DNA from: Linnemannia elongata
Lineage: Eukaryota > Mortierellomycota > Mortierellomycetes > Mortierellales > Mortierellaceae
Length of the DNA: 64,000 nt
Direction: 5' to 3'
Assembly (NCBI GenBank): GCA_036320915.1
Contig: JAXBDG010000001.1
Coordinates: 1,736,001-1,800,000, forward strand
Shown here: piece after piece, positions 12,191 to 24,518 of the stretch
Position numbering within the stretch: position 1 is the first letter of the stretch
Layout of the letters: each line of letters begins with the position of its first letter
Notes under the pieces: model-generated
Seen by the model: the letters and a program-made list of their open reading frames with translations, nothing else
Databases searched by the model: none
Told to the model about the DNA's origin: nothing
Translations under genes and position numbers: made by a program

Positions 12191-15035
12191 TTATCGACTT
12201 CCAAAAGGTCCCATCATTCCGCCACCAACTCCACCTCCTCCCATGGACACTATAGGTATCAGCAAAAGAGAGAAAAAAAAACCATTAGCAAACGTACTCT
12301 CATAACACCCGTTGACCAAAGTGAACAGAGCATCATACAAAGACAACATTGAAAAAAACGCACTTACAGAAACTGGTGTCCATGAGTTTTTGGATAACTT
12401 CCTTCTTGGCTGCTTCGTCCGGCTTCTTCTTGTCTCCAACTTCAGATCCAGATCCGCTTTTACCACTCTTGACACTGGCCGTATCCGACTGAACTCCAGT
12501 GATCGGAGCTACGCCCATGCTGGCAAAGGCTGGAACCCCTCTCTTTGTACTCGTGCTGGAGCCAGACCGTGTGCTTGCGCCAGAGCTTGCCACATTCGAT
12601 GACTTGTTCTTGGATCCAGGGAATGAGAAAAACGACGACTTTGTGGCCGTTGGAGGCGTCGACGGCACTGCTGCTGCTGGAGGAGGAGGCGACACCGGCG
12701 GTGGTGTCAGAGGTTCAGTATTCCAGTGTTGAGGAGGCATCGTGCCAATGACCGAGCCTCGATTCCTGAGCATAGGGTGAGGTAAAGCCGTCGAGCCCTG
12801 CATCGAAAGGCGGTTGTAGTCGGGTGAGGGGGGTCCATTGATCGAAGTGGGTGAAAGTGGTGGGGGTGGGTTGGGTTGGAACAGACCGTGGATGCTGTGT
12901 TGCTGCGACAGATATGGGGCATGTCCGTTGACGCTGCTACTGCTGTAAGGGCTGTAGTGGGATGGATCCTCGCTTCCTGCTCCTCCATTCGGATGATAGG
13001 GCTCAGACGAGCTCCAGGCATTGTTGGCAGAGATACTCTGGCTAAGCGACTGTTGCTGTTGGAGTTTAAGTTGTTGTTGCTGAAGCATCTTCTTGGCCGC
13101 AATCATGACCTTGAGAGACCGGATTTGAAGTCCAATCTGCTGTGAAAGTGCTGCCGTCTCGTAAACCATCGCCGCCGTCGACATGTTGAGCATCTGGTGA
13201 AGCGCATGTGTCGCCAAGTCCCTGAGACGGTCCAGTCCATACATATCTGCGAGAAGCAAGAGCTGCGACAGGACTTGCGAGTGGTGCTGTTGTGCCGTGA
13301 CCAGGTGATCCGTGTAGAGGTACTGCAGGAACGCCAAAACAACAGTATAGGGCTCTGGGAGGGAGAGCGTCTTTTTGGTTGAAAGAGTTGGGTCGTGTTC
13401 GGTGTTATCGGTTTTGCATTGTGCTGCCTCCTTTTCCTCCTGCTCTCGCATCAGTGCTCCAAAATAGGGCCAGCGAGCCGAAAGGATGGCCGAGTTGACG
13501 GGGATCCTCTGATCGTCCTGAGTCAGGATCTCAAAGTCGGCCATCGAAGGATCGTTCAGCAGGCTGAGACCGAGCTCCTGAGCCGTCTGGGTCATGGTGG
13601 TAGGAGGATGCTGGTAGATACCGAAGGCCTCCAGATCGACGATCGAGACGTGCTCAAAGTTGGTCTGACGGTTCTGGTAGTCATCCGCGAGACTACGCGA
13701 CTTGTTACCAAAGACCAGATAGGCGTTCGAGTTCTCCAACAACAGACCTCGGTTCCATGATCCAGTGCTGAAGACGGTGCCCGTGTCAATGCGAGTCCAG
13801 GCCAAGCTGGAGAGGTTAAGAGACCAGATGCTGAACGACTGATGAGCGTTGGTGAGATAGGTTCCGGAGAGGAGGAGATGCTGTCCGGCAATTGCTCCTG
13901 TGGGGAATCGCAGGCCAGGAGGAAGGACATTGCCCGTCATAGAGTGAGAGTGGTCTTGAGTGACAAAACCAGGGGGAGTCAAGACCTGGAGCTCACGCTT
14001 GACGTCCGTAAAGTTGAAGTTGGAGTAAATATACACAGGGTTTTCCTCCTGCTGGACAGGGGAGGTGGACGTCATCGACTGGGACAAGCGGTAGACAGAT
14101 GTGCGCTGGTCGCTTGTAGAAGGAGGCGAGGTTGCCAAGCCTCCAGATCCGATCGACAGACGGGACATGTGGGCACCCTTTTTGGAGAGAGCAAGGTTGG
14201 ATGAGCTGCGGCGGAGCGAAGGAGTGTAGTGGAGGGAGGTGTTGGAGGGGGTCTTGCGCAGGTACGACGTTGGGAATCCATCTGAAGTGACCGACGTGGG
14301 CGAGATGGTAGGCGACAGCGATTCAGCTTCGCTTCCGATGAGGGGCATGAAAGATCCCTTGCCACTGCCGCTGACGGCAATGGAACGATAGGATCCGCAA
14401 TGCTTCTCAAAGGGCATTGAGGCAACCCATTGAAGGCTGTCGAGGTCGAGGACACTCACTTCCTCGATGTACTGGTTGCTGATGTCCTGACCTCCAATGA
14501 TGACCAACTTATTGCCGGAGACACTGCTGAGATGCGCATAACGGGGCTTTGGTGCGTGTGGTGAGGATGGGATACGGACTTGGCGCCACTGGAGAAGCTC
14601 GAGGTCCAAGACCTTGATATCGTCAAAAACGACGAGGTCCTGGGGCTGACCCTCTGCAGATCCTGACGATGAAGGACCCATACCACCAAAGATGACAATG
14701 GTGTTCTTGTAGGCATTCGCCGAGTGGAAATAGCGCTCGGTTGGAGGGGCACCCATCTCGTTCTCATCCTCTGCTCCGGGGTCTCCAATGGCTCGTTTTG
14801 GGGTGACGTTGACGATCTCCGAAACGTTCTGCCAATGAAAGTCGTTGAGGTTGAGGACAAAGAGCGAGTTGGTCATTTGCCTGTTCTGGATGAGTCTACC
14901 GCCAAAGAGGAAGAGTTTGTCGTCGACGATTGTCATTGTTGCGCCGACCAAGGGCGGGGGGATGTCACCGGTGGTGATACGGGAGGTTGTGGTCAAGTCC
15001 GAGATGGACTGGAGGCCGGGAGTCGGAGCTGGCAT
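12191..15035 (-). CDS. Kelch-repeat/BTB domain protein
   Basis: Model: complement(join(12191..12249, 12368..15035)), 908 aa. The N-terminal half carries kelch-type repeats with the usual hydrophobic-GG turns (KLFLFGGR, TIVIFGGMG, KLVIIGGQD) followed by the spaced Trp motif (FHWQNV, LQWRQV, LQWVAS), as in a beta-propeller. A BTB/POZ domain starts near residue 495 (ADFEILTQDDQRIPVNSAIL) and runs to about 640. The C-terminal 250 residues are Ser/Pro/Gln-rich and disordered, ending with a Gly-rich stub encoded by the small last exon. Kelch plus BTB in this order resembles LZTR1 and S. pombe Ral2 (Ras-pathway and Cul3-adaptor proteins); that role is inferred. Both flanking spacers are very long, which is unusual in this window. 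Confidence 0.9.
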
Positions 15036-16386
15036 GCTTGAAATTGAGTGCGCCTACTCTTGTGCTGCTTTTGTTTATTGGTTGCTGAGTTGTCGCCGTG
15101 CTGGTTCCTGATGAAAAAGACGACGCAGCTAGGTGTTTTTGTGATAGTAAGGATTGTCGACCGGTGTCACACCTTGCAGAGGAATAAATATCTTGAAGAA
15201 AGAGAAAGTGGCAGACCTAAAGAGTTGAACAAACAAAGAAGTGAGCGAAGGGGGGTTGGATGGGGGCACAAGGTGAAGAAAGAAAATGAAAGGAGAAAAC
15301 GGTTAAAATTAATTCGCTCGTTAGTCATTTGATGAACCGAAAGGGAGGGGAAGGGGTGCGTCGGGGAAGAAAGGACGAAGAAGGCACCAACAACCTTTGA
15401 CGAGTGTGAAAAATGAAAAGGAAGAAGAAACCACGAGCCACACGTACACACAAACACAAACACACCCTCACGAGCCCTACTTCATCATGCAATTGGACAA
15501 TTGGCAATTGCAGCCCACAGATACACTCAAAAATTACAGAGGCAGACAAGAAAAAAGCAATAATAATCCCAACCCAGCTCACTCTTGCTTTCAGCTCCAG
15601 CTCCAGCTTCAACTTCAGCTCAGTATTAACAAAGAACGAGCAGCAGTACTGTAAATAGCCTGCGCTCGCTGGTAAGGTAAGCCTGCAGTGGATTATGAGT
15701 CTCGTCCCTCCCCCCTAATAAGAACAATAAGAATAACCCGCTACTGCTCGTCGACGTGTAATATTTGTAAGATTGCTCAAGTGAGAGAGGAGAGAGGCAG
15801 ACGGACGGTGTAAATAAAGGAGACGGAGAGAGCGCGCAAGAAAGAGAGATGGTATAGATGATGTGGCGAAAATGACTGAGGTGGTTGTACTGGCTGCAAG
15901 GGGGTGATATACAAGACGGGAAAAAAAAAGATGGCCACGAGGCAATGGTGTAGTGAAGGAGAAAAAAAAAGAAAAAAAGCGAGGGGTCAAGTCGAGTCGA
16001 GTTTAGAAGGAAACAGGGGTTGGATTAATAGATGGAAAGAAAAGGCAAAGAAGACGGCAGTTAACCTTGTCGAGTTAGAACAAAGTCAAGGGTGTGTTTG
16101 GGCGGAAGTTCACGGGTAACGCAAAGCAAGGAAGGCGAGCATTCAAGGACACAGACGGAGAACAAGTCGATGCTCTTTGGTTGTGGTGATAGTAAAGGAG
16201 AAGACGTTGGGGATTGTATGAAAGGGTGTGTGTGTGAAGCAATTGACGGAGGGAGGAGTGTAGAAAGTATCACACCTTTCCGAGGAAGAGGAAGAACTGT
16301 GCAAGTCCCAGTGAAGTGTATTTACAGTTAAGGTCGTCCTTTGGGTATATGGAGTGTGAGGTGTATGGGTGTGATGGCGTTTAGAT

Positions 16387-16408
16387 GAGAGAGAGAGAGA
16401 GAGAGAGA
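16387..16408. repeat. (GA)11 microsatellite
   Basis: Perfect GA dinucleotide run within a longer purine-rich tract upstream of the Kelch/BTB gene. Confidence 0.9.
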
Positions 16409-16938
16409 AGGAGGAAGTGGATGTATACAGGGAGAGAAAGAGGGGAAGTAGGTTGAGGAGAGAGGATGTAGGGGGTGAAAGAGAAGGGAGAAGACGGACG
16501 ATGGTAAAGTAAATGAGAAGAATGAGAAGAAGAAAAGAGACGAGACGGGGAAACGGAGAGGGTGAAGAGGAGCAACAAAAGGACAGACAGGCGAGGCGGT
16601 GTGTGGTGCAAAAGGGTACTAAGAGGGGGGGAGAAGCCAAGGAAAAAAAAATTCGTGGCCAACTTACTGTCCACCACACACCTCTGACCACCTTTCATCA
16701 TCATATCGAATCGATTTTTCCACTTTGACAAAAGACACAAAAGGGAAAGTGAAAAAAAAAGAGAGGCGAGCTAGGGTCCTAGGCCCTACATGCTCGCATA
16801 CACACATACATACATACATATCATTTTGATGTTGTTTGTTGTTATTTGTTGTCATTGCCTTTGCTTCGCTTTTTGGCTGCCACTTTTTATTTGCTTTTGC
16901 ACTACCTGTTTGTTTGCTTGTCATCTTGTCATGGTTGA

Positions 16939-16962
16939 TTTTTTTTTTTTTTTTTTTTTTTT
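16939..16962. repeat. Poly(T) tract, 24 bp
   Basis: Uninterrupted T run in the long spacer between the Kelch/BTB and BUD23 genes. Confidence 0.95.
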
Positions 16963-19101
16963 GAGTTTGTGAACCTTGGCAACACAACACAATCCATCAG
17001 TCCATCAACCATCAACACCATCGGCCATCTCAACTTGTTATCAACCGCACCAGTTCTTGCTTTTTTGACTGATATCTCTTTTTCCTTCTTTTCTTTTCCT
17101 TCTTTTCTTTTCCTTTCCCTTCCTTTCCTTTCATTTTCAGTCTTTCCCTGTTCTCTGGTTTCCATCGTCCATATCCATCTTGTTGGCACCGAACTGTCGA
17201 TCGAAAAAAGGGGTGGAGATACCAGAGACTGTCACTCGTTCTCTCCTCTTCTTCTCACCAATGACTCCAAAAAAAAAAATAACGTTAACAAAAAAACCTC
17301 GTCAAGGACCCTGCTATTTTGGACCCCGGGAATAGGTGTTATTTGCCTTTCTCTCACTCGCAAGTGCTTCAACACTTTCCTGCTCAAAAGAGATGCATAG
17401 GGAGGAGGGAGTTTTCTTTAATGGGATACGTGTTTTGTACGCTGTTGTTTTTTCTGTTGTTGTTGTAGACACTGTCTACTCTTGCAAACGTTTGGTTTAT
17501 TACTCGCTCACAGAGTCACACAACAATATTACTCTACTTTATTGACCACTGGACACCTGTAGCGTGGTTGTTGTTGTTGTGTTCTTGTGTTTGTGTTTCT
17601 TTTTCGTTTCTCTTTGCTCTAGACCTCTTTTTCGATTGATGACGGTGGGAATGAAAACGATGGTTCCTTTTCTACGCTTCTTGCTAACATAGCTTTACAA
17701 TATATGTTCAACAGCACATGCGCCAACCAACTCACTCCCGGGTGACTGGGCGAAATGCTTATTTATTTGGCTCTGGAAAAAAGCCAGACATGACCATAGG
17801 CCGGTTGTGATTTCTTCTTGAGTGTTCAGTTCAACCCTATCAGACTCTTTGATGCAAAAAAAGAAGGAAAATCAGGGGGAGGGGTGGTCATCTTGAGAGC
17901 GAGAAGCAACGAATCAAAACAACAAAAGAACAAAAAAAAACGACAAACAAACAACCAACAGCAAGTGGACCAACGAGAAAGGGAAAAAAGTAAACAACCA
18001 ACGAAACACATGAGCTGTACAGAAGAAAAGAAGAATAGAAGAAAAGAAGCAGTAATGCCTCTTGAGTGTCGCGATGGAACTTACAGGTCTTGTTTCTCTG
18101 CTCTTCTCTCTATCCTAATTTGCTTCTTTCTAATCTGCCATGTGCTTGGCTTTGTCACCAACAAGGATAGGCGATGAGTTGGTTGTTTGTCTTGCTTTTG
18201 CAGCTTAATTGCATGACAATCAATATGCAGGTGTTGTATGTATGTGCATGCCCAGATGGCCATTTCAGGAGAGAACGACCAGGAAAGCCTTCCGTTTTTC
18301 ACACTCCTGTGGCATGACGCCCTTTGGTCGAAAACAATTAGGGAATTGTTCCCTCATAGCCTCGCCCCTTCTGCAAAATAGGAGGGCTAACGGTCAAGGT
18401 GCACTGGCCCCCTCCCTTTTTTTCATTAACGGCAAAGCCCTACCTCAAATACAATTTCGCTTTTGACATTTGGTAATTAAGAACGGATACGTTAGGTACG
18501 TTAGGTAATGTAAGAGAACCAACGAGGACAAAAACAAGGGAAAGGGTCGCCTATTTTGTTCTTTGCCAGCCGTTGGTTCTGGAGATGATTGCTAATGGGT
18601 GGAATAAAGTTCTTTGATTGCTCTTTTTTTTTGGTGTTAGGGAGGGGCGATGATGGTAAAGAAGTGAAATGATGTGTGTACAATGCTCTCATACCAACCT
18701 TTTCCGTCTTCTTCCTCGGAACTTTCGCTGTTGTGTCCTTGGGATCAGAAAGAGTCTACAGCCCATTATGCAAAGGCTCGAGTCACTCTATTACACGTCT
18801 GACTTGACAAGTTCCCTCGATTTGACCTGTTGAGATCCTTGTCCAACCTCATAAAAAATGGTTGTTTGTAAACCGATGGATGGCGGAGCTGGAATCTCAT
18901 TCCTCTATGTCTTCGCCGAGTCTTCACACACCCACACGACCTCAAAGGTTAAAATACACAACTCTTTCTGTCACCTTTCCGTATGTTTTGTGTGATGCGA
19001 ATCGTAGGATTTTATATGAGTCCGCAATGCTGATAAAATTACATGGTGTCGATGCGATAGAGAGTAGAGAAAAGGATATGAGAGAATGACAAAAAGTCGA
19101 C

Positions 19102-20302
19102 TTAGAACTTGGGGCGACGCTTGCGGGCTGTGAATTTGGAGTCATTGGCTGTCTTGTCACCCTTGGCGCGCAACTGCTCCTTCTTCTTGAGAACCCAGTT
19201 CTTGTCCTTGCCAGGCTTTCGCTTGCTGGAGCGAATGCGAGAATCGGTTCTCCTAATAATCCATGCAATACGAAAGAGAAGGGTATCAGTCTCAATCACT
19301 TGATACCTTCTTAAAACGATATTTCTCGCTGACATCCACAAAACAACTTACTTCTTGGAGGTATACTGAACGCCGTTCTCTCCTGGCTCGCCTTCCTCGT
19401 CCTCTCCCAAAGCAGCAGGAAGCTGCTGCTTGACGCCATTGACTTCCTGACCTGCAAAAAGACAAAGATAGAACTTCTTGGCCTTCTTCGAGTTGGGGTA
19501 ATCGACCACAAGACCACCCTCAAAACCACAGCGGACAGCACATCCCATAATCAACTGGACCTGGTCATCGTTCTCGGGGTAAAACTGGAAGATGGCGCGA
19601 GCACCACGTCGGAGTGAAGAATAAAGGGTCGAGAAGAAGCGCATCAAGCGGGCTTTTGGGTGATGCGAGGCCTTGTCGGCGTTGCAGAGCCACTGAAGAA
19701 CTGAAATCGAGATACAGCCGTCGAATGTACCCGGGCGGAAAGCCATTCCTTGTCCTGCATCCTGAAGGAACAGATCGCCGGTGGCCTCCTGCTCCAATGC
19801 GACCTCCAACATGGCGGGGGCAATATCAAATCCGACCCAGACGTGGCCCTCCTCCTCCAAGACTTCGCCACTGAGTCCTGACCCACAGCCGACATCAAGA
19901 ATGAATCCTGGGTATCCTTCGGGCAAGTTGAGCAACTCTACAGCACGTCCGGCCATCTCTGCCTGAATAGCGGCAATGCGAGAGCTATATTAAAGGAAAG
20001 GCAAGATTACTATTTTTTTAGTGACCTAGCTACTCCATGTTTTCCTGCGAAGGATTTAGCTTGAAGCACGCACATGTCCTGCCTGCCGATGATATCCTGA
20101 TCCTAATGTACTTACTTTCCGGTGTACTTGGCGGCCTCCTCGCCTCCATAGACCTAGTACATAAAAAGGTGGCAGCTTCATTTGGTTAGGATGTTTTCAA
20201 CAACCAATTCCAACTGGTGAAAGGTGCTTTTTCCAATATGATGCTACGAGCGAGTTGTTTGCGTACGATTTCTGGGGGTGCTTGGTGCTCTGGTCGTGAC
20301 AT
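19102..20302 (-). CDS. BUD23: 18S rRNA (guanine-N7) methyltransferase Bud23
   Basis: Model: complement(join(19102..19252, 19352..19984, 20116..20153, 20267..20302)), 285 aa, close to the human protein (BUD23/WBSCR22, 281 aa). It methylates one guanine of 18S rRNA in the nucleus, with Trm112 as usual partner, and is needed for small-subunit maturation. The SAM-binding motif [11 protein letters not shown] (written [10 protein letters not shown] here) and the family segments [19 protein letters not shown] and [18 protein letters not shown] are present. The C-terminus has the family's Lys/Arg-rich tail ending RKRRPKF. The 36-bp first exon encodes [12 protein letters not shown], matching the family's short start before the YDE-like segment. 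It is divergent from the RRN9-like gene with only 206 bp between start codons. Confidence 0.96.
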
Positions 20303-20508
20303 GGTGAAGTGGCGATGGAGGAGTTGTTACTTCGACCTGATCACCTTCACCTTTTGTCAGCTTCGCCTAAAAAAAAAAAAAAAAAAAAAAAAATCAAAAA
20401 CAATGTGACGTCATATTGAAAATAAGCAGTCCGCTGCTGGTTGAAATACTGCCTCAAAGCCTTTTTGTTTCGACAAACGCATTCATTCCTTCAAGACACT
20501 TTGCCGCA
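20303..20508. promoter_or_regulatory. Short bidirectional promoter, BUD23 / RRN9-like gene
   Basis: 206 bp separate two divergent start codons, so both promoters must fit here. A 25-base A run (20369-20393), typical of nucleosome-excluding poly(dA:dT) tracts, sits near the middle. Both neighbours relate to ribosome production, which would suit shared control; that is inference. Confidence 0.55.
20369..20393. repeat. Poly(A) tract, 25 bp
   Basis: Uninterrupted A run inside the divergent BUD23 / RRN9-like intergenic region. Confidence 0.95.
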
Positions 20509-23500
20509 ATGCCGCCTACGACCCCGACGAATGAGGTTCCCAGGCGAGCAAGGTAATCAGGGTGTGCAACTGAGAATAAAAGTCAGCTGCCCTATTCAAA
20601 GGCTCGATATCCTTCACATACTTTCAAGATAGCTCACACTATTATTGTTTCAAAAACATCTCGTTGAAAACTAGTCGCGTGGAGGATGATGCTCAGGAAC
20701 TAAAGCCACGGGCGCGACGGAGACTGTCCATAGGATCGGCAGGTGGCTCGGAGCAAGAATACAATACGAGCGGGGCGCTGGGTTCAGGCAACGATCGGGT
20801 TACCGCAAGCCCAATGGAAGGCGTGGAGTTGGAAGTCAATACAAACAGTACACCTGAGAAGGCAGTCAAAGCGCAAGCTCCTCCCAATAGGAATCGGAGG
20901 CGTCGATCACAGCAACTACCGAAAGAAAACACTGCCGCGAAACAGTATCGAATCGATCTTGTCCCCACCTGGGTCGCAAAGCGATACTCACAATCATCTG
21001 TCCGGCCTCCGTTACCGTCCGTGATGGCGCAAGAGTACCGACTCTGGAAGGACGATCTGGACTTTGCGGCGGAGCGAGAAATGTACTGGGGGACGGCGGC
21101 ACCTCGTCTGGCTGATCAGAGATTAGAGTCACACCAACCGGTAGAGGACGGAGAGGAACAGGAAGAGGACCGCCCGAGCTGTGCGCCATGTCTCGATCAA
21201 GGACGGGAGTGCTCCAAAGAGATGCCCATCTGCGCTCAATGCAGGTCCGAGGAAGCCCCAGCCATGTGCTCATACCATGTCAACAGAGCATCTGTGCCTG
21301 ACTCCAAGCGTCAAGGCGCGACGAAGAAGATGAGATGGAGCTTGGACGCGAACTTGGCCGTGGCATTGGAGTACCTGAACGGTGCAGTGGATGATATCGA
21401 GGACAAAGATCTGCCCAACGATAACCCGTCGAATGAGGGACCGTGGAAGGTGGGACTACAGAGTGAGCGAGATCGCCATGAGGAGGCAGATTTAGCTGTA
21501 AAAGAGTCTGCAAAATCCGATTGGCTCGCGAAGGCGCTCTTTGCAGAGGATGAGGGCCGGGGATATCACGGTCCCACCAAGGTACCGAGGAAGCGTGGGC
21601 GTCCGTGGAAGATACCGCCAGGAGAGCAGCCGGTCAAAATCAAAAGACCTACAGGTCGTCCACGGAAGGAGCGTACGGGCGAGGAGCTGGTCAAAATTAA
21701 ACCACGTAAGGCGGCGGATGAGGCTCTTCTCGAGCCGGTCAGGTCTCTAACCGAAGAAAAAAAGGCCGTGAAAACGGCCATTCTCAAGGCCGAGCGCAAG
21801 GGCAAGAACAAGGAAAGGAACAGGGGCAATGGCAAGGACAGGCTCAAGGACAAGCTCAAGGACACGTTCAAGGTTACGCCACGAAGACGAGGATTCACCG
21901 GCCGCGTGATGGAGAGATACTTGAAGGATACCACACAGAAACTCAACATTCTTGGTACATGGACTGAAGCCCATAGATCTCCGACAGGAGACCAAGAGCA
22001 GAAGAGGAGCGAAGTGGTTGCTGAAGCCGGCGTGAAAGATGAGAGCGACGGAGAGACAGCGACACCGGTGATAACCAAGTACAAGGAGCAGATTGCGAAT
22101 ACTTTTCGGCCATGGGTGGCTCAGAAAGACGAAAAAGTCATCCCCTCTGCCTGTGGTAAGTGCCTTTCCGCATCATACTCAGTTTAAAGACATTTGTGTG
22201 TTGTATGTGCTGCTGACGTTTCCATCGTTTTTTTTTTTACTAGACTTTCCCGACACGAGTTTGCTGCAGGCTCTTCACTATTATTCCTCTTACTACTACT
22301 CCCATGTCAGTCCGAGTCCGGATATGTTTGAGGCCATGGATCTGACAGCTCATATCGCACTCGGGATGATCGTTCAGGAGGTCATTTCAGACTTTGCATT
22401 CAAGCTCGGAAAGGATTCTCAGCTCGAGGATATCCAAGTCAAGGTCGACAAGTTGGTTGCCGCTCAGCACAGCGACAGGTGGGACAGTGACTTTTTGGAC
22501 TACTTAGAGAACCGGACCGCAGATCGATCTTTGCCGCTTACCCAACCCGCCAAGAAACGGCGACATTCAGGATCGATGGACAGATCGGCGGAGAGTGCCG
22601 ATGAGAGAGGCCTCGACCTGGACATAGGCGAGGACGACATGAGCCATGATTCTCAAACCTGGGATGAGTTGGAAGAGATGAGGAGGACAACAACATCGCT
22701 TAGTGTCAATACACTGAAGGAGCTTGTCAACCGTACGAGGTTCGACTTTAGCGCGGAGGACGTTTTAGAGGTGCGTTTGGAGGGTATCGAGACAGGTCGC
22801 CTATCCACCTCTTCGCTCCACATGGACTCCGACTTGGACAGCTCTAATGACTCGGATGCCGGTTCGACCAGTGCAGGAAACGGTGGATGGCTGACGCAGT
22901 CCACGTTAGCGTCGTCCAAGGAGACTCCTTTCAAGGTAGCTCTCGGTAGTGATTCCGAAACCAGTTTTTCGGGCGAGGAGGATACAGAGATGCCTGTGAG
23001 GAACTCGACGCGCAGCACGACTCGTGGATCCGAAGTAGGTAGTCTGGACCGAGACGACTATGACATGACAGAGATCGACTTTTCTCCGTCCATTTTGACC
23101 CACTTGAGCAACAACCTTTTCGGATCTCAGCCTGCGCTTGGCGTGGACGATTCATCGTCGGACGATGATGGTTTCGATGAGCTGGATGGTCCTACTCTGG
23201 TTCGCTCTCAGGTTCTTCCAGAAGACAGTGACGAGTCGTCTGAGGCTGAGGATGGCAGCTCCGAGTCGGATTCTGAACAGGAGGAGAAGGCCACAAGTGA
23301 GGGAAAGGACAAGGAGGCGAAGGACAACTCGACGGTAGAGAAGGATGACAAAGTGGAGGAGGAGGACAAGAAGGAAGAGAGCGAGAAGGACGTTGATTCA
23401 GACAAGGGCGAGCACCTGCAGGAGGACTATGAGGATGCTTACGGCGCTTTCCAAGACTACGACATTTCGCCTTCTGTGTTGACCCAGGTCAGCGCGACTC

Positions 23501-24324
23501 GGTTTGGATCTACGTTCAAGTTGAATGAGGACGAGTCGTCCAGTGAGGAGGACGACGTTTTCAACCCCTCCGGAGCCCGTTTCGTTGTTCAGTCGCAGGT
23601 TGTCCAAGACGATAGTGACGATGAGTCGTCTGAAGCTCAGGAAGACAGCTCTGATACCGATTCAGAGCAGGAGGAGCAAGGCGAGGAGGGTAGAGAAAAG
23701 GATACTATCGCGGCAAAGGATACACGGGACAACAAGCCTACCAAGGAGGATTATGTCGCAGCAGAGACCAAGGAGGATAACGCACCCGTCAAAATGGACC
23801 TTGCCGAGGACGACGACGAGGTGGAGGAGGAAGTAGGCTCCGAGATCGCGAGAAGGAGCAGCTACGAGGAGAGTGATGCTGAGTCAATTGAGCTGCCAAA
23901 ACGCCTGTCTGGACGAGCAATTGAAGAGTCCGATGTGGAGATAGAGACCTCAGAAGGAAACACCAAGGTTAAAACCGTCGACGAGACAAGTGCCAGAGGG
24001 CAGTCGAGATCTGGGTCTGAAGCCGATGTAGATATGCCATCTGAAGAGGAGCACAAGACTCGCGAAGTTCTCGCGAGAAAAGACGACAGAGTCGACGAAA
24101 TGGAGGAGGAGGATAAAGGTGAACCGTTCCAGCCGGTGTACACGACGGTGAACGCAACCCGCTTTGGGTCGCAGTTCAGTACCAGCTACAACCCTGACGA
24201 TGACGACGAGTCGGAGGAGGAAGGAACAGCCTACGGTGGCACCCAGTCTCAGGTGGTGTACGATGACAGCACCACCTCTGAGGAGGAAAACGTTCAATCC
24301 TCCACTGAATCGGACTCGGACTGA
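20509..24324 (+). CDS. RRN9-like acidic nuclear protein with zinc cluster and AT-hooks
   Basis: Model: join(20509..20552, 20675..22155, 22244..24324), 1201 aa. No ATG opens the second exon in frame. A 44-bp first exon starting MPPTTPTNEVP restores one through a GTAATC donor and a CTAG acceptor. Around residue 184 six cysteines are spaced CX2CX6CX6CX2CX8C, like a Zn2Cys6 cluster but poor in basic residues. AT-hook-like RGRP and GRPRK motifs follow near 318-345, then a Lys-rich stretch. Residues about 510-565 (SLLQALHYYSSYYY and MDLTAHIALGMIVQE) resemble the RRN9 domain of RNA polymerase I core-factor subunits. The C-terminal 430 residues are very acidic and hold three related repeats. A Pol I role is a moderate-confidence family inference; the fusion to a zinc cluster is unusual. 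Confidence 0.7.
23050..24321 (+). repeat. Three diverged acidic coding repeats in the RRN9-like protein
   Basis: Protein-level repeats of about 70-80 residues lie at roughly 23053-23285, 23425-23680 and 24110-24321. Each has a short hydrophobic head (SPSILTHL, SPSVLTQV, YTTVNATRFGS), then an FGS motif, an Asp/Ser-rich stretch, an SQV motif and a Ser/Glu/Asp-rich tail. The spacers are Lys/Glu-rich. Confidence 0.75.
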
Positions 24325-24518
24325 ATCAATGTAACATAATACACTGTACAATTAGCAAGCAGATCACGTGTATGGACTGCGGCAGAACTCGCCTTTTTTT
24401 TTTTCTCCAGTCGGTCCAAGAGGCGTTTCTCTCATAATGATAAAATCTTCTGCGACCTTCTTTCTTTTCGTTTCTTGTTTGCATCCGCCTCTTCACCACC
24501 CATACATACACCTCCTTA

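Larger units (their letters stand above)
15036..19101. other. 4.1-kb low-complexity spacer upstream of the Kelch/BTB gene
   Basis: This spacer is the upstream region of the Kelch/BTB gene and the 3' flank of BUD23. It is strongly purine-rich on the plus strand between about 15180 and 16660, then pyrimidine-rich around 17060-17140. It has a GA run at 16387-16408 and a 24-base T run at 16939-16962. None of the short ORFs looks like a gene, and I found no tRNA or other RNA. A long 5' leader or unrecognised noncoding transcript remains possible. Confidence 0.55.

Noticed and set aside
16143..16740. 182-codon and 119-codon minus-strand ORFs
   Set aside because: Translations of a GA-rich tract, dominated by Ser, Leu, Pro and Phe, with no start context or domain.
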